A stretch of DNA of 61,169 bases from Candidatus Dactylopiibacterium carminicum (GTDB lineage: Bacteria > Pseudomonadota > Gammaproteobacteria > Burkholderiales > Rhodocyclaceae): positions 1 through 61,169 of the forward strand of contig NZ_MDUX01000015.1 in the NCBI RefSeq assembly GCF_014736495.1, written 5' to 3'. The notes under the pieces are model-generated. The model did no database searches, had not been told where the DNA came from, and worked only from the letters and a program-made list of their open reading frames with translations. Both the position numbers and the translations under genes were made by a program. Numbering within the stretch: the stretch's first letter is position 1; each line of letters begins with the position of its first letter. Shown here in pieces: positions 39,454 to 47,918 of the stretch.

Positions 39454-41205
39454 TCAGGCCCGTTCTTTCACATACCGGCCTGGTGCCGCTTCTATCTGCC
39501 GGTATTCGCGTGACCCCAGCTTGCTACGCGCAGCCACCAGATCTCCGCTGCGTGCCTTGAGCCACTCCACCCAATTCGGCCACCAGCTGCCACGGTGCTC
39601 CACCGCACTTTCAAGCCATTCCTCCGCAGTCGCCACAGCCGTCGCATTGGTCCAGTAACTGCGTTTGTTCTTTGCCGGCGGATTGACCACGCCAGCGATG
39701 TGACCACTGGCACCAAGCACGAAGGTGCTTTCACCGCCAACCAGGCGACGCCCCAGAAAGGAGGTTCGCCACGGCACGATGTGGTCTTCACGTGTGGCCA
39801 CGAAATAACTCGGGCAATTGATGCGCCCGAGATCGATGGACTCACCCAGCATGGTGAGCTTGCCAGGTACGCGCAGGTTGTTTTCTAGATAGGTGTTGCG
39901 CAAGTAGTACGCGGCAAATGGTCCGGACAGATTGGTGCTGTCGGAATTCCAGTAAAGCAGGTCGAAAGCCGTCGGGGTATTACCCTTGAGGTAGTTGTCG
40001 ACCACGTAATTCCAGATCAGATCGTTCGGCCGGAGAGCCGAGAACACCTGAGACAACTCGCGTCCATGCATCAGACCGCCTTTGCCGATCGTAGCTTCGC
40101 GCGCCGCCACGAATCTCTCATCGATGAAACAAGCGATATCGCCCGTCTCGGAAAAATCGAGCATGGAGGTCAGGAAGGTCGCGCTTTCAATCGGATCTTC
40201 CCCGCGGGCGTATGCCACGGCCAGCGCAGACGCAAGCAGTGTTCCGCCAATGCAGAACCCCAGTACGTTGGGCTTCTGCACTTTGGTCAGCGTACGCACG
40301 ATCTGCAGGCTGAGAAGAATGCCTTGGTCCAGATAATCGTCCCAGCCAAGCTGCGCCTGGGCGGCGCCCGGATTCCTCCAGGAGATCAGGAATACCGTGA
40401 TGCCCTGCTCGACGGCGTAGCGGACAAAGGAATTCTCTGCCTGCAGATCGAGAATGTAATACTTGTTGATATTGGGTGGCACGATCAGCAGCGGCTGCTT
40501 GCTGACCTTCTCGGTCAGCGGCGCGTACTGGATCAGCTGCATCAATTCATTTTCGAAGATCACCGCCCCTTCGGTGGTCGCCAGATTGCCGCCAACCTCG
40601 AAGGCCGCATCATCGGTCATCGAGATACGGCCTTTCTCCACATCACCGATCAGATTCAGCAATCCCTTGCTCAGGCTCTCGCCTTTGGTGTCCAGTGCTT
40701 TCTGCACGACTTCAGGATTGCTCGCCAGGAAGTTCGAGGGAGCAAGCGCATCCACGTATTGGCGAGTCATGAACTGCAAGCGGCTTTTCGCGACCTTGTC
40801 CGTGATCGGCAGCGCATCCGCCACGGCAGTCAGGAAGTTGGCGTTGATCAGATAAGCCTGCCGCATGTAGTCATGCAGCGGGCTGGAACTCCACTCCGGC
40901 GCGTTGAAACGCCTGTCTCCCGCACCGGGAGAAACGATGGGCTCACTCTCCACGCCTGGTTTGCGCTGGGCCATCGAACGCCACAAACGCCCATGCAGCT
41001 CGGCGTGTTCGCGCTGCAGTCTGCGGATCTCGTCATTCTCCAGCCCTGGTGCCGCAGCTCCGCCAAAGGCTGGGAAACCCGCCAGATTGCTCGGCGGAGC
41101 ACTCTCCGTCACCTTGCCAAGCATGCCGAAGAAACCCTGCACGAAATTCTGGCTTGCCCGTACCCAAGCTTCCGCAGTTTCCCGCGATTGCTCCGGATTG
41201 ATCAT
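39454..41205 (-). CDS. phaC: Class I polyhydroxyalkanoate synthase (PhaC)
   Basis: 583 residues. The lipase-like box LGFCIGG has the catalytic Cys near 319, the position of the C. necator enzyme; Asp and His of the triad are expected in the DHIVPW and GASGHIAG segments. The N-terminal domain (about 1-200) is of the class I type. It polymerises (R)-3-hydroxyacyl-CoA. ATG at 41205 has AGGAGG 7 bases upstream, better than the upstream open frame. phaC-phaB-phaR lacks the usual phaA, which must lie elsewhere. Confidence 0.96.
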   Translation of the reverse strand: MINPEQSRETAEAWVRASQNFVQGFFGMLGKVTESAPPSNLAGFPAFGGAAAPGLENDEIRRLQREHAELHGRLWRSMAQRKPGVESEPIVSPGAGDRRFNAPEWSSSPLHDYMRQAYLINANFLTAVADALPITDKVAKSRLQFMTRQYVDALAPSNFLASNPEVVQKALDTKGESLSKGLLNLIGDVEKGRISMTDDAAFEVGGNLATTEGAVIFENELMQLIQYAPLTEKVSKQPLLIVPPNINKYYILDLQAENSFVRYAVEQGITVFLISWRNPGAAQAQLGWDDYLDQGILLSLQIVRTLTKVQKPNVLGFCIGGTLLASALAVAYARGEDPIESATFLTSMLDFSETGDIACFIDERFVAAREATIGKGGLMHGRELSQVFSALRPNDLIWNYVVDNYLKGNTPTAFDLLYWNSDSTNLSGPFAAYYLRNTYLENNLRVPGKLTMLGESIDLGRINCPSYFVATREDHIVPWRTSFLGRRLVGGESTFVLGASGHIAGVVNPPAKNKRSYWTNATAVATAEEWLESAVEHRGSWWPNWVEWLKARSGDLVAARSKLGSREYRQIEAAPGRYVKERA

Positions 41206-41277
41206 GCACGCTCCTCCTGAAATAGAATCCGGGAATACACAGGCCCGCTTGGACGTACCTGCCATGATGGAGCGGCC

Positions 41278-41307
41278 ATTGTTGCCATGCACAAAGAACA
41301 GCGTCAA
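41278..41307 (-). promoter_or_regulatory. Possible sigma70 promoter of phaC
   Basis: On the minus strand TTGACG (41307-41302), an 18-bp spacer and AACAAT (41283-41278) lie about 73 bases before the phaC ATG. The -35 box is good and the -10 box matches TATAAT at four of six positions. Confidence 0.4.
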
Positions 41308-41330
41308 TCGAGGCCCGGAAGCCTGCCCCT

Positions 41331-41519
41331 ATGTACATAGTCGTAATCGCCTGGCTTTTTGTCGCACTGCTGGTCGCACTCGATCAGGCGTCAATCATCG
41401 CCATGCTCCTGAGCTTCATGTTCGGGGGTGTGCTCCCGCTGGCACTGCTGTGGTGGATTCTCGGGACGCCAGCACGATCCCGCGCTAGGCAGGCCAGAGA
41501 GTCTCGCAATAAAGACTGA
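41331..41519 (+). CDS. Small two-helix membrane protein
   Basis: 62 residues with two hydrophobic helices (about 3-17 and 23-44) and a basic tail (RSRARQARESRNKD). ATG at 41331 is divergent from phaC with 125 bases between the starts. No family is recognised. It could be a short inner-membrane protein, or a chance opening, but the hydrophobicity pattern and the positive-inside tail favour a real gene. Confidence 0.55.
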   Translation: MYIVVIAWLFVALLVALDQASIIAMLLSFMFGGVLPLALLWWILGTPARSRARQARESRNKD

Positions 41520-41528
41520 CACCGTGCA

Positions 41529-42509
41529 TCACATGCCACGCAGGGCTGCAAGCAAGGCCTCTATGTCCTCAGCCAGAGAAATCCGCCAGTTCATCGTTTC
41601 ACCGCTGGCGGGATGTACCAGCCCGAGCTGGAAGGCATGCAGTGCCTGTCGTGAAAACCCACGGGTGACCGCTGGTGGTGTACGGCGACCAGCATAGACA
41701 GGATCACCGATCAGGGGATGCCCCAGATGTGCCATATGCACGCGGATCTGATGGGTGCGCCCGGTTTCCAGCACGCACTCCACTGCACACGCACCCGCAA
41801 AACGCTCGATCACCCGAAAATGCGTACGTGCCTCGCGCCCACCCTGTACCACTGCCATCCGCGTACGCTGGGTAGGATGGCGATCAATCGGTGCGTCCAC
41901 CACGCCACTGGCTGGCGTATCACCGGTCACTACGGCCAGATAGTGGCGCTTCACGGTGCGTGCCTGCAGTTGACGCACGAGGTCAGTCTGTGCCGCCAAC
42001 GTGCGCGCAACGACCATCAGACCGGAAGTATCCTTATCCAGGCGATGCACGATCCCCGCACGTGGCACGGTTGCCAGCGCAGGATCGTGGGCCAGCAAAC
42101 CATTGAGCAGAGTCCCAGTCCAGTTGCCGCTCCCTGGATGCACCACCAGCCCGGCAGGCTTGTTGATGACGATGATGTGCTCGTCCTCAAATTCGATCTG
42201 CAGCGGGATCGGTTCCGGCTCGGCGGTTTGCAGAGCAGGATCGGCCTGGATCCAAAGTTGAAGGCGCTCACCGCCGCGCATCCGTGCGCGGACATCGTGC
42301 AAAGTCTGCCCGTCGCTACAGACACGCCCGTCACGGATCCAGGTCTGCAGGCGGCTGCGCGAGAACTCAGGCAGCAGCCCTGCCAACGCCGCATCCAGAC
42401 GCAGCCCGGCCAGGGTCAAAGGAACAACGAACTCACGCAGGTCGCCTTCTGGGCTTCCGCTATAATCGTCGTCATTACTCTCGGTAGGTATCGGAATGTC
42501 TAAGCTCAC
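41529..42509 (-). CDS. rluD: Ribosomal large subunit pseudouridine synthase (RluD-type)
   Basis: About 326 residues. An N-terminal S4 domain (LRLDAALAGLLPEFSRSRLQTWIRDGRV) precedes the catalytic domain with the HRLDKDTSG motif and its catalytic Asp, then the VECVLETGRTHQIRVHM segment. RluD modifies U1911, U1915 and U1917 in 23S rRNA. There is no ATG near the conserved N-terminus; GTG at 42509 is the likely start, which would overlap the bamD coding region by 14 bases. The neighbour bamD is the usual partner in proteobacteria. Confidence 0.93.
   Translation of the reverse strand: MSLDIPIPTESNDDDYSGSPEGDLREFVVPLTLAGLRLDAALAGLLPEFSRSRLQTWIRDGRVCSDGQTLHDVRARMRGGERLQLWIQADPALQTAEPEPIPLQIEFEDEHIIVINKPAGLVVHPGSGNWTGTLLNGLLAHDPALATVPRAGIVHRLDKDTSGLMVVARTLAAQTDLVRQLQARTVKRHYLAVVTGDTPASGVVDAPIDRHPTQRTRMAVVQGGREARTHFRVIERFAGACAVECVLETGRTHQIRVHMAHLGHPLIGDPVYAGRRTPPAVTRGFSRQALHAFQLGLVHPASGETMNWRISLAEDIEALLAALRGM
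42461..42466 (+). promoter_or_regulatory. -10 element of bamD, inside the rluD 5' region
   Basis: A perfect TATAAT on the + strand lies 30 bases before the bamD start and inside the 5' coding part of rluD. No good -35 box was found at the expected spacing, so this is based on the -10 box and position. Confidence 0.5.
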
Positions 42510-43257
42510 CCTGCGCAGGGTACCGTTTGTCCTCGCCCTGTGCCTGCTGACTGCCTGCAGCAGCACACCTCCAGCCCCTGCTGCAACGGATCCTCAAGTC
42601 GCCTACCGACAGGCCAAAGAGCAGCTGGATGGGGGCCTCTTCGAAGATGCGATCAAATCCTACGAGCAGCTTGAAGCCCGCTTCCCTTATGGCCGCTACG
42701 CGCAGCAGGCCCAGCTCGATATCGCCTACGCCTATTTCCGTCAAGGTGAGGCGGAATCTGCCCTGGCTGCCTGTGATCGTTTCATTCGCCTTTACCCCAA
42801 CCATCCGAATGCCGACTACGCCTACTATCTCAAGGGGCGCGTGTATGAGAATGACCGTATCGACAGCTGGTTCTCCTTCTTGCCGCAGCAGCCACTTTCC
42901 GAACGTGACTCCACTGCGATCAACAATGCGTTCGAAACCTACCGTCTGCTGAGTACACGCTTTCCGAATAGCCGTTACGCAGTCGATGTCCAGGAACGCA
43001 TGCGCAATCTGGTCGAAGCCCTGGCGACGCACAATCTGAACACCGCTAACTACTACCTTGCGCGACGCGCGCCACTAGCCGCAGCCAACCGTGCCCAGGA
43101 AATCATCACCCGCTTCCCGCAGTCGAAACAGGTCGAGGATGCATTGGTCGTCATGGTGCGTGCCTATCGCGATCTGCAACTGACCGATCTGGCCAGTGAC
43201 GCCGAGCGCGTGCTACGTCAGAACTATCCCAATAATCGCTTGGTCACCGGCGGGTAA
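42496..43257 (+). CDS. bamD: Outer membrane protein assembly factor BamD (lipoprotein)
   Basis: 253 residues. The signal peptide ends in lipobox LTAC with lipidated Cys21. The rest is five TPR-like repeats (YRQAKEQLDGGLFEDAIKSY, ARFPYGRYAQQAQLDIAYAY, YPNHPNADYAYYLKG and others). BamD is an essential part of the Bam complex that folds outer-membrane beta-barrels. Divergent from rluD. Followed 5 bases later by a LysE-type gene, possibly cotranscribed. Confidence 0.96.
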   Translation: MSKLTLRRVPFVLALCLLTACSSTPPAPAATDPQVAYRQAKEQLDGGLFEDAIKSYEQLEARFPYGRYAQQAQLDIAYAYFRQGEAESALAACDRFIRLYPNHPNADYAYYLKGRVYENDRIDSWFSFLPQQPLSERDSTAINNAFETYRLLSTRFPNSRYAVDVQERMRNLVEALATHNLNTANYYLARRAPLAAANRAQEIITRFPQSKQVEDALVVMVRAYRDLQLTDLASDAERVLRQNYPNNRLVTGG

Positions 43258-43262
43258 TCTTC

Positions 43263-43910
43263 ATGGCACTGGAAACGCTGCTGCTGTTTTTACCCGCAGC
43301 GTTCCTTCTGTCCCTCGTCCCCGGGCCGGACAATCTCGGCGTGCTGGCGCTCGGTCTGGCGCAAGGACGCCGCGAAGCACTGGGATTCGCGCTGGGATGT
43401 TCGGCCGGCTGTCTGAATCACACCCTACTGGCCGCACTCGGCGTCACCGCCCTGTTGCGAGGATCTCCGCTGGCTCTAGGTGCTTTGCAATGGGCTGGTG
43501 CAGCATGGCTCGCCTGGATCGGTTGGCAGACACTGCGCAGTCGCCCAGGAATCAGCCCCCAGGAGGCAGCGCCGGATGTAGAAGGCTTCACGCAGCAATT
43601 CCGCCGCGGGCTCATCGCCAATGCCATCAATCCAAAGGTGGCGCTTTTTTTCCTGGCGTTCCTGCCTCAATTCGTCTCTCCGCAAGGCTGGGCTACCGGC
43701 TGGCAGATCGCAGTGCTGGGCCTGCTCTTTGCGATCTGCGCGACGCTGATCTTCAGCGGCATCGCCCTGACGGCAGCGCGCCTTGGGGGCTGGCTCAGAC
43801 GGCATCCGCGAAGCGCTGCGACACTGCACTATGGCAGTGGCCTCCTGTTTCTCGCACTGGCGCTGCGATTGCTTCTCTCACCCCTGGATGCCCAGCCACG
43901 CGCGGGGTAG
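43263..43910 (+). CDS. LysE-family amino-acid exporter
   Basis: 215 residues with about six hydrophobic helices and the family N-terminus (LLLFLPAAFLLSLVPGPDNLGVLALGLAQGRREALGFALG). LysE/RhtB proteins export amino acids such as lysine, homoserine or threonine; specificity is not clear. It directly follows bamD, but there is no known functional link. Confidence 0.9.
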   Translation: MALETLLLFLPAAFLLSLVPGPDNLGVLALGLAQGRREALGFALGCSAGCLNHTLLAALGVTALLRGSPLALGALQWAGAAWLAWIGWQTLRSRPGISPQEAAPDVEGFTQQFRRGLIANAINPKVALFFLAFLPQFVSPQGWATGWQIAVLGLLFAICATLIFSGIALTAARLGGWLRRHPRSAATLHYGSGLLFLALALRLLLSPLDAQPRAG

Positions 43911-43980
43911 AACAGTAAACGATTTCCATCGGGACACCTGCTTCCTAATCGAAGTGCTTTTCATCAGGGGAAACCCAAAC

Positions 43981-44009
43981 TTGACCCGGCAAGTTAAACG
44001 TTTTACCTT
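43981..44009 (+). promoter_or_regulatory. Promoter of the solute-binding protein gene with an overlapping LacI-type operator
   Basis: TTGACC (43981-43986), a 17-bp spacer and TACCTT (44004-44009) form a promoter. The 16-base CG-centred imperfect palindrome AGTTAAACGTTTTACC (43992-44007) covers the spacer and part of the -10 box. Its left half matches, and its right half nearly matches, the operator in front of the toroid-like gene at 49026-49041. Confidence 0.6.
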
Positions 44010-44054
44010 AAATCATCACAAACGCTAGCCCAGCATTTTCCCGAGGAGACATTC

Positions 44055-45971
44055 ATGTCGAACCATCGCATCACCCCAGCGTTGTCGGCAGCACTCGCCT
44101 GTGCTGCGCTGGGGCTTTCGCTCCCTGCGCACGCCCTGCGTGAAGCGCCATCGCTCGCTCAGACCGTAGCTGCCAAACAACTACCACCCATGGCCCAGCG
44201 CCTGCCCGAGAAGCCTGAGGTCGTGACGCCGCTCAAGCAGACCGGCACCTACGGCGGCACCTTGCGCACAGCAATGCGCGCCAGCGCAGACCACAACAGC
44301 ATCCTGCGCGTGGTCGGCAATCAAGGGCTGGTGCGCTGGAGCATGGACTTCAACAACGTGCTGCCCAATCTGGCCGAGTCCTGGACCCTGAGCCCGGACG
44401 GCAGCGAGTACACCTTCGTATTGCGCCGGGGCGCACGCTGGTCCGACGGGAAGCCCTTCACTGCGGAGGATGTGCTGTTCTCGATGAACGATCTGGTCTA
44501 CAACCGTCAGTTCTTCGTCAGCCCGCCCGAGCAATACGTTGCCAAGGACAAACCAGCGGTGATCAGCAAGGTGGATGAATACACCGTGCGCATCAAATTC
44601 GCAGGCCCCAACCTACTCTTCCTGGAGCAGCTCGCCACACCGATCGGCCAGCATCCCACGATGTATCAAAAGGCCTATTGCAGCCAGTTCCATCCGAAAT
44701 ACAACCCGAAAGTGGACGAACTCGTCGCCAAGGAAAAGCAGAAGGACTGGGCCGCGTTGCTACGCCAGAAGTGCGGTGACATCGAAACCCCGTCGCGCTG
44801 GAGCAATCCGGAGCGCCCGACGATGGATCCCTGGGTAATCAAGGAGCCTTACACAGGCAATGCCACCCGCGTACTGCTGGAGCGCAACCCTTATTTCTGG
44901 CAGGTGGACACAGCAGGCCAGCAGTTGCCTTATCTTGACCGCGTACAATTCCAAGTAATCTCCGAGGTGGAAACCATCGTGCTGGCCGCCCTCAATGGCC
45001 AGCTTGACTACCAGCATCGTCACATCACCAGCATCCAGAACCGGCCCGTCCTGGCCGAGAACGCAGCCCGCAGCGGCTACAAGGTCATGGCCCTGCCCGG
45101 CACGGGGGCCAATTCGGTGGGCCTGTACCTGAACCACTCGACGCAGAATGCCAAGCTGCGTCCGCTGATGCGCAACAAGGATTTCCGCGTGGCGCTATCC
45201 CTGGCGCTGGATCGCAAGGAAGTGAACGACATCGTCTATCTCGGCCAAGGCTTGCCTTGGCAGATCGGGCCGTTGAAACAGTCGAAGTGGTACAATGAGA
45301 AGCTAGGCACCCAGTATCTAGAACATGATCTCAAGCGCGCCAATGCTCTGCTTGATGGCCTCGGCCTGACCAAGCGGGATAGCGACGGCTATCGGCTATA
45401 CGCGGACGGCGGACGCGTTTCGCTGAATGCCATCGTCTCCATTGCCTGGAGCAACCAGGTGGAGACACTGGAGCTGGTCCGCCGCCATCTAGCCCAGGCG
45501 GGCATCGAATTGGTGATCCGCAGTTCGGAACGCTCGCTCTTCTACGACCGCGCCAACAATAATGACTACGACATCAGCGTCGACACCGTGCCTGGTGGCA
45601 TGGACGTCACGCTGAACCCACGCGCCATCGTCGCCATCAACCCGATGGAATCCCGCGTGAGCCTGCCCTGGGCACGCTGGTACCTGTCCGGCGGCAAGCA
45701 AGGTGAAGAGCCCTCGCCCGCCATGAAAAAACGCCTGCAACTCTTCGATCAATGGCGTGTCGCGCCCACACCTGCCGAAGCAGAGCGCCTGCTGCGTGAA
45801 ATCCTGGCGTCTGCCGCTGATGAGTTCGAGATGATTGGCGTGGTCCGCTCTCCCAGCGATACCGCAATCCGCAACCTCAAGCTGCAGAACGTGTATGAAC
45901 AGATGCTGGTGAGCTGGGTCTATCCCAACCCCGCCCCGGCGCTGCCGCAGCAGTGGTTCTTCAGCAAGTGA
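44055..45971 (+). CDS. Family-5 extracellular solute-binding protein of an ABC importer
   Basis: 638 residues. A Sec signal peptide (cleavage after AHA, about residue 27) precedes a family 5 binding protein: YTFVLRRGARWSDGKPFTAEDVLFSM, LDYQHRHITSIQNRP and QAGIELVIRS. Family-5 proteins bind oligopeptides, nickel or, in a longer group such as this one, oligosaccharides. No permease or ATPase genes are beside it, so it borrows components encoded elsewhere. The upstream promoter has an operator matching that of the LacI-regulated toroid-like gene. GAGGAGA precedes the ATG. Confidence 0.88.
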   Translation: MSNHRITPALSAALACAALGLSLPAHALREAPSLAQTVAAKQLPPMAQRLPEKPEVVTPLKQTGTYGGTLRTAMRASADHNSILRVVGNQGLVRWSMDFNNVLPNLAESWTLSPDGSEYTFVLRRGARWSDGKPFTAEDVLFSMNDLVYNRQFFVSPPEQYVAKDKPAVISKVDEYTVRIKFAGPNLLFLEQLATPIGQHPTMYQKAYCSQFHPKYNPKVDELVAKEKQKDWAALLRQKCGDIETPSRWSNPERPTMDPWVIKEPYTGNATRVLLERNPYFWQVDTAGQQLPYLDRVQFQVISEVETIVLAALNGQLDYQHRHITSIQNRPVLAENAARSGYKVMALPGTGANSVGLYLNHSTQNAKLRPLMRNKDFRVALSLALDRKEVNDIVYLGQGLPWQIGPLKQSKWYNEKLGTQYLEHDLKRANALLDGLGLTKRDSDGYRLYADGGRVSLNAIVSIAWSNQVETLELVRRHLAQAGIELVIRSSERSLFYDRANNNDYDISVDTVPGGMDVTLNPRAIVAINPMESRVSLPWARWYLSGGKQGEEPSPAMKKRLQLFDQWRVAPTPAEAERLLREILASAADEFEMIGVVRSPSDTAIRNLKLQNVYEQMLVSWVYPNPAPALPQQWFFSK

Positions 45972-46027
45972 CCCCGGAACCCGCAGAACAGGCGGGCATC
46001 AAATAACCTGTTCGTCCTCCTCCATTT

Positions 46028-46055
46028 AGGCCCCGGCTTCCACCGGGGCCTTTTT
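46028..46055 (+). terminator. Rho-independent terminator after the solute-binding protein gene
   Basis: AGGCCCCGG, loop CTTCCA, CCGGGGCCT and a T run, 57 bases after the stop codon. The 321-bp gap up to the antiporter gene at 46293 holds nothing else that could be recognised. Confidence 0.9.
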
Positions 46056-46292
46056 CTTGCCTTCGGACTCCCGCCATCACTCCGGCCAAAATCTGCGCTT
46101 TGCCGCCAGGGCCTAGAAATAGGCAGCACGGTCGTAAACCCGACAAAACAGTCCCTTTGCTTTGGACATTGATGCACCATAACGCGCCATGCGACACGGA
46201 GGGGCACTCCGGCGCGGTTCTTGCGTCAGCACTCCATCGCGCCCGAGCCACTGCGGCACGCGTTTCCTCCCTGAAACCCAGAAGCTCACAAT

Positions 46293-47549
46293 ATGAATCC
46301 AAGCACCCTCGAAATCATCGGCAGCGTCCTCTTCGCCATCGCGCTGATTCACACCTTCTCGGCAAAATTCTTCGAAAAACTGGCCCATCGTCAGCCCGGC
46401 CACGCCGGCGTCTGGCATCTGCTGGCAGAGGTGGAAGTCGTCTTCGGTTTTTGGGCCATGATCCTCGTGCTGTACGTTCTGCTGACCCAGGGCAAGGATG
46501 CGATGGCGCATTTCCTGGATTCACAGAACTTCACCGAGCCCATGTTCGTATTCGCCATCATGGTGGTCGCCGGCTCCCGCCCCATCCTCCAGGTGGCGCT
46601 GCGATGCATGCGCATCATGGCGGCGCTGGTACCGCTGCCAAGAGGCGCGAGCTTCTATCTCGTCACACTTTCACTGGTGCCACTGCTCGGTTCGTTCATC
46701 ACGGAACCCGCTGCGATGACCCTGGGTGCGTTCATCCTCTATGACCGCTACTACACAAAAAACATCTCCACGCGCCTGAAGTACGCCACCATCGGCGTAC
46801 TTTTCGTCAATGTTTCCATCGGCGGCACCCTGACGCCTTACGCAGCCCCCCCGATCCTGATGGTGGCCGGCAAATGGAACTGGGATCTGGCTTTCATGTT
46901 GACCACCTTCGGCTGGAAATCCGCCATCGCGGTCTGCGTAAACGCGCTGGGGGCGACCTTGCTTTTCCGCAAAGAGCTGGCGGGGCTTCAGCATGAAACC
47001 CAAAGTGAAAGGGCGCCTGTACCATTGCCGGTCATCATCGCCCACCTCCTGTTCCTTGTCGGCGTGGTCGTGTTTGCCCACCATCCTGCGGTATTCATGG
47101 CCTTGCTGCTGTTCTTCATCGGCTTCGCCCATGCCTATGAACGCCATCAGGATTGCCTGATCCTGCGTGAGGGCCTGATGGTGGCTTTCTTCCTGGCTGG
47201 GCTGGTGGTGCTGGGAGGCCTGCAGAAATGGTGGCTGCAGGATCTGCTGGCCGGGCTTTCGGATACCACCTTGTATTTTGGCGCCACGGCACTGACCGCG
47301 ATCACCGATAACGCAGCGCTGACCTATCTGGGCTCGCTAGTGGAAGGCGTGGATGACGCCTTCAAATATGCGCTGGTCTCCGGTGCCGTCACTGGTGGTG
47401 GCCTCACGGTGATTGCCAACGCGCCCAACCCGGCGGGCTATTCGATCCTGCGTACAGCGTTCGAGGACAACGCAGTGAACCCGCTTGGCTTGCTCGCCGC
47501 AGCAGCGTTGCCGACGCTGGTAGCGATCTGCGCCTTCCGCCTGCTCTGA
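46293..47549 (+). CDS. Putative Na+/H+ antiporter (Na_H_antiport_2 family)
   Basis: 418 residues with about eleven hydrophobic segments. The regions LVPLLGSFITEPAAMTLGAFIL and LTAITDNAALTYLGSLVEGV are typical of this putative antiporter family (conserved acidic and polar residues within helices). It would exchange Na+ for H+ at the inner membrane, but direct evidence for most members is lacking. No strong Shine-Dalgarno site. It does not share the operator of its neighbour. Confidence 0.75.
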   Translation: MNPSTLEIIGSVLFAIALIHTFSAKFFEKLAHRQPGHAGVWHLLAEVEVVFGFWAMILVLYVLLTQGKDAMAHFLDSQNFTEPMFVFAIMVVAGSRPILQVALRCMRIMAALVPLPRGASFYLVTLSLVPLLGSFITEPAAMTLGAFILYDRYYTKNISTRLKYATIGVLFVNVSIGGTLTPYAAPPILMVAGKWNWDLAFMLTTFGWKSAIAVCVNALGATLLFRKELAGLQHETQSERAPVPLPVIIAHLLFLVGVVVFAHHPAVFMALLLFFIGFAHAYERHQDCLILREGLMVAFFLAGLVVLGGLQKWWLQDLLAGLSDTTLYFGATALTAITDNAALTYLGSLVEGVDDAFKYALVSGAVTGGGLTVIANAPNPAGYSILRTAFEDNAVNPLGLLAAAALPTLVAICAFRLL

Positions 47550-47710
47550 ATGCGTGCCGCTTGTCATGCCTGACGCATGGCAAACGGTTGCCTGTGGGGT
47601 GACGAAAGAGAAATCAGACACCCCGCCGCCGGGGCAGATGGGCACCTTCCGATTCCAGCGCAGGCCTGTGGGCTATATCGGAAAACACCGGATCCGTCAG
47701 AAAGCCCATC

Positions 47711-47917
47711 ATGCAAGTCGAAGACCAATCCCCGGCAGGCGAACGCCGCGAAACGCTCTCCGAGCTAGAGGACCTGCTGCATGTCGTACAGGAGATGTGC
47801 CGTCGCCTGAGCTATGAAACCCATGGCGACGCGTTTCCCCGGGTACAGGAACTCAGCGCGCTGCTCCTTCAGGCCCGCGAACTGGTATCAGGCCTCCGTC
47901 AGGCGGAGGCAGACTGA
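47711..47917 (+). CDS. Small helical protein of unknown function
   Basis: 68 residues, predicted wholly alpha-helical and acidic (ETLSELEDLLHVVQEMCRRL, LLLQARELVSGLRQAEAD). No family recognised. It ends one base before the convergent LacI-type repressor stop, which hints at a real gene end. A weak ribosome-binding site makes it uncertain. Confidence 0.5.
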   Translation: MQVEDQSPAGERRETLSELEDLLHVVQEMCRRLSYETHGDAFPRVQELSALLLQARELVSGLRQAEAD

Positions 47918-47918
47918 A

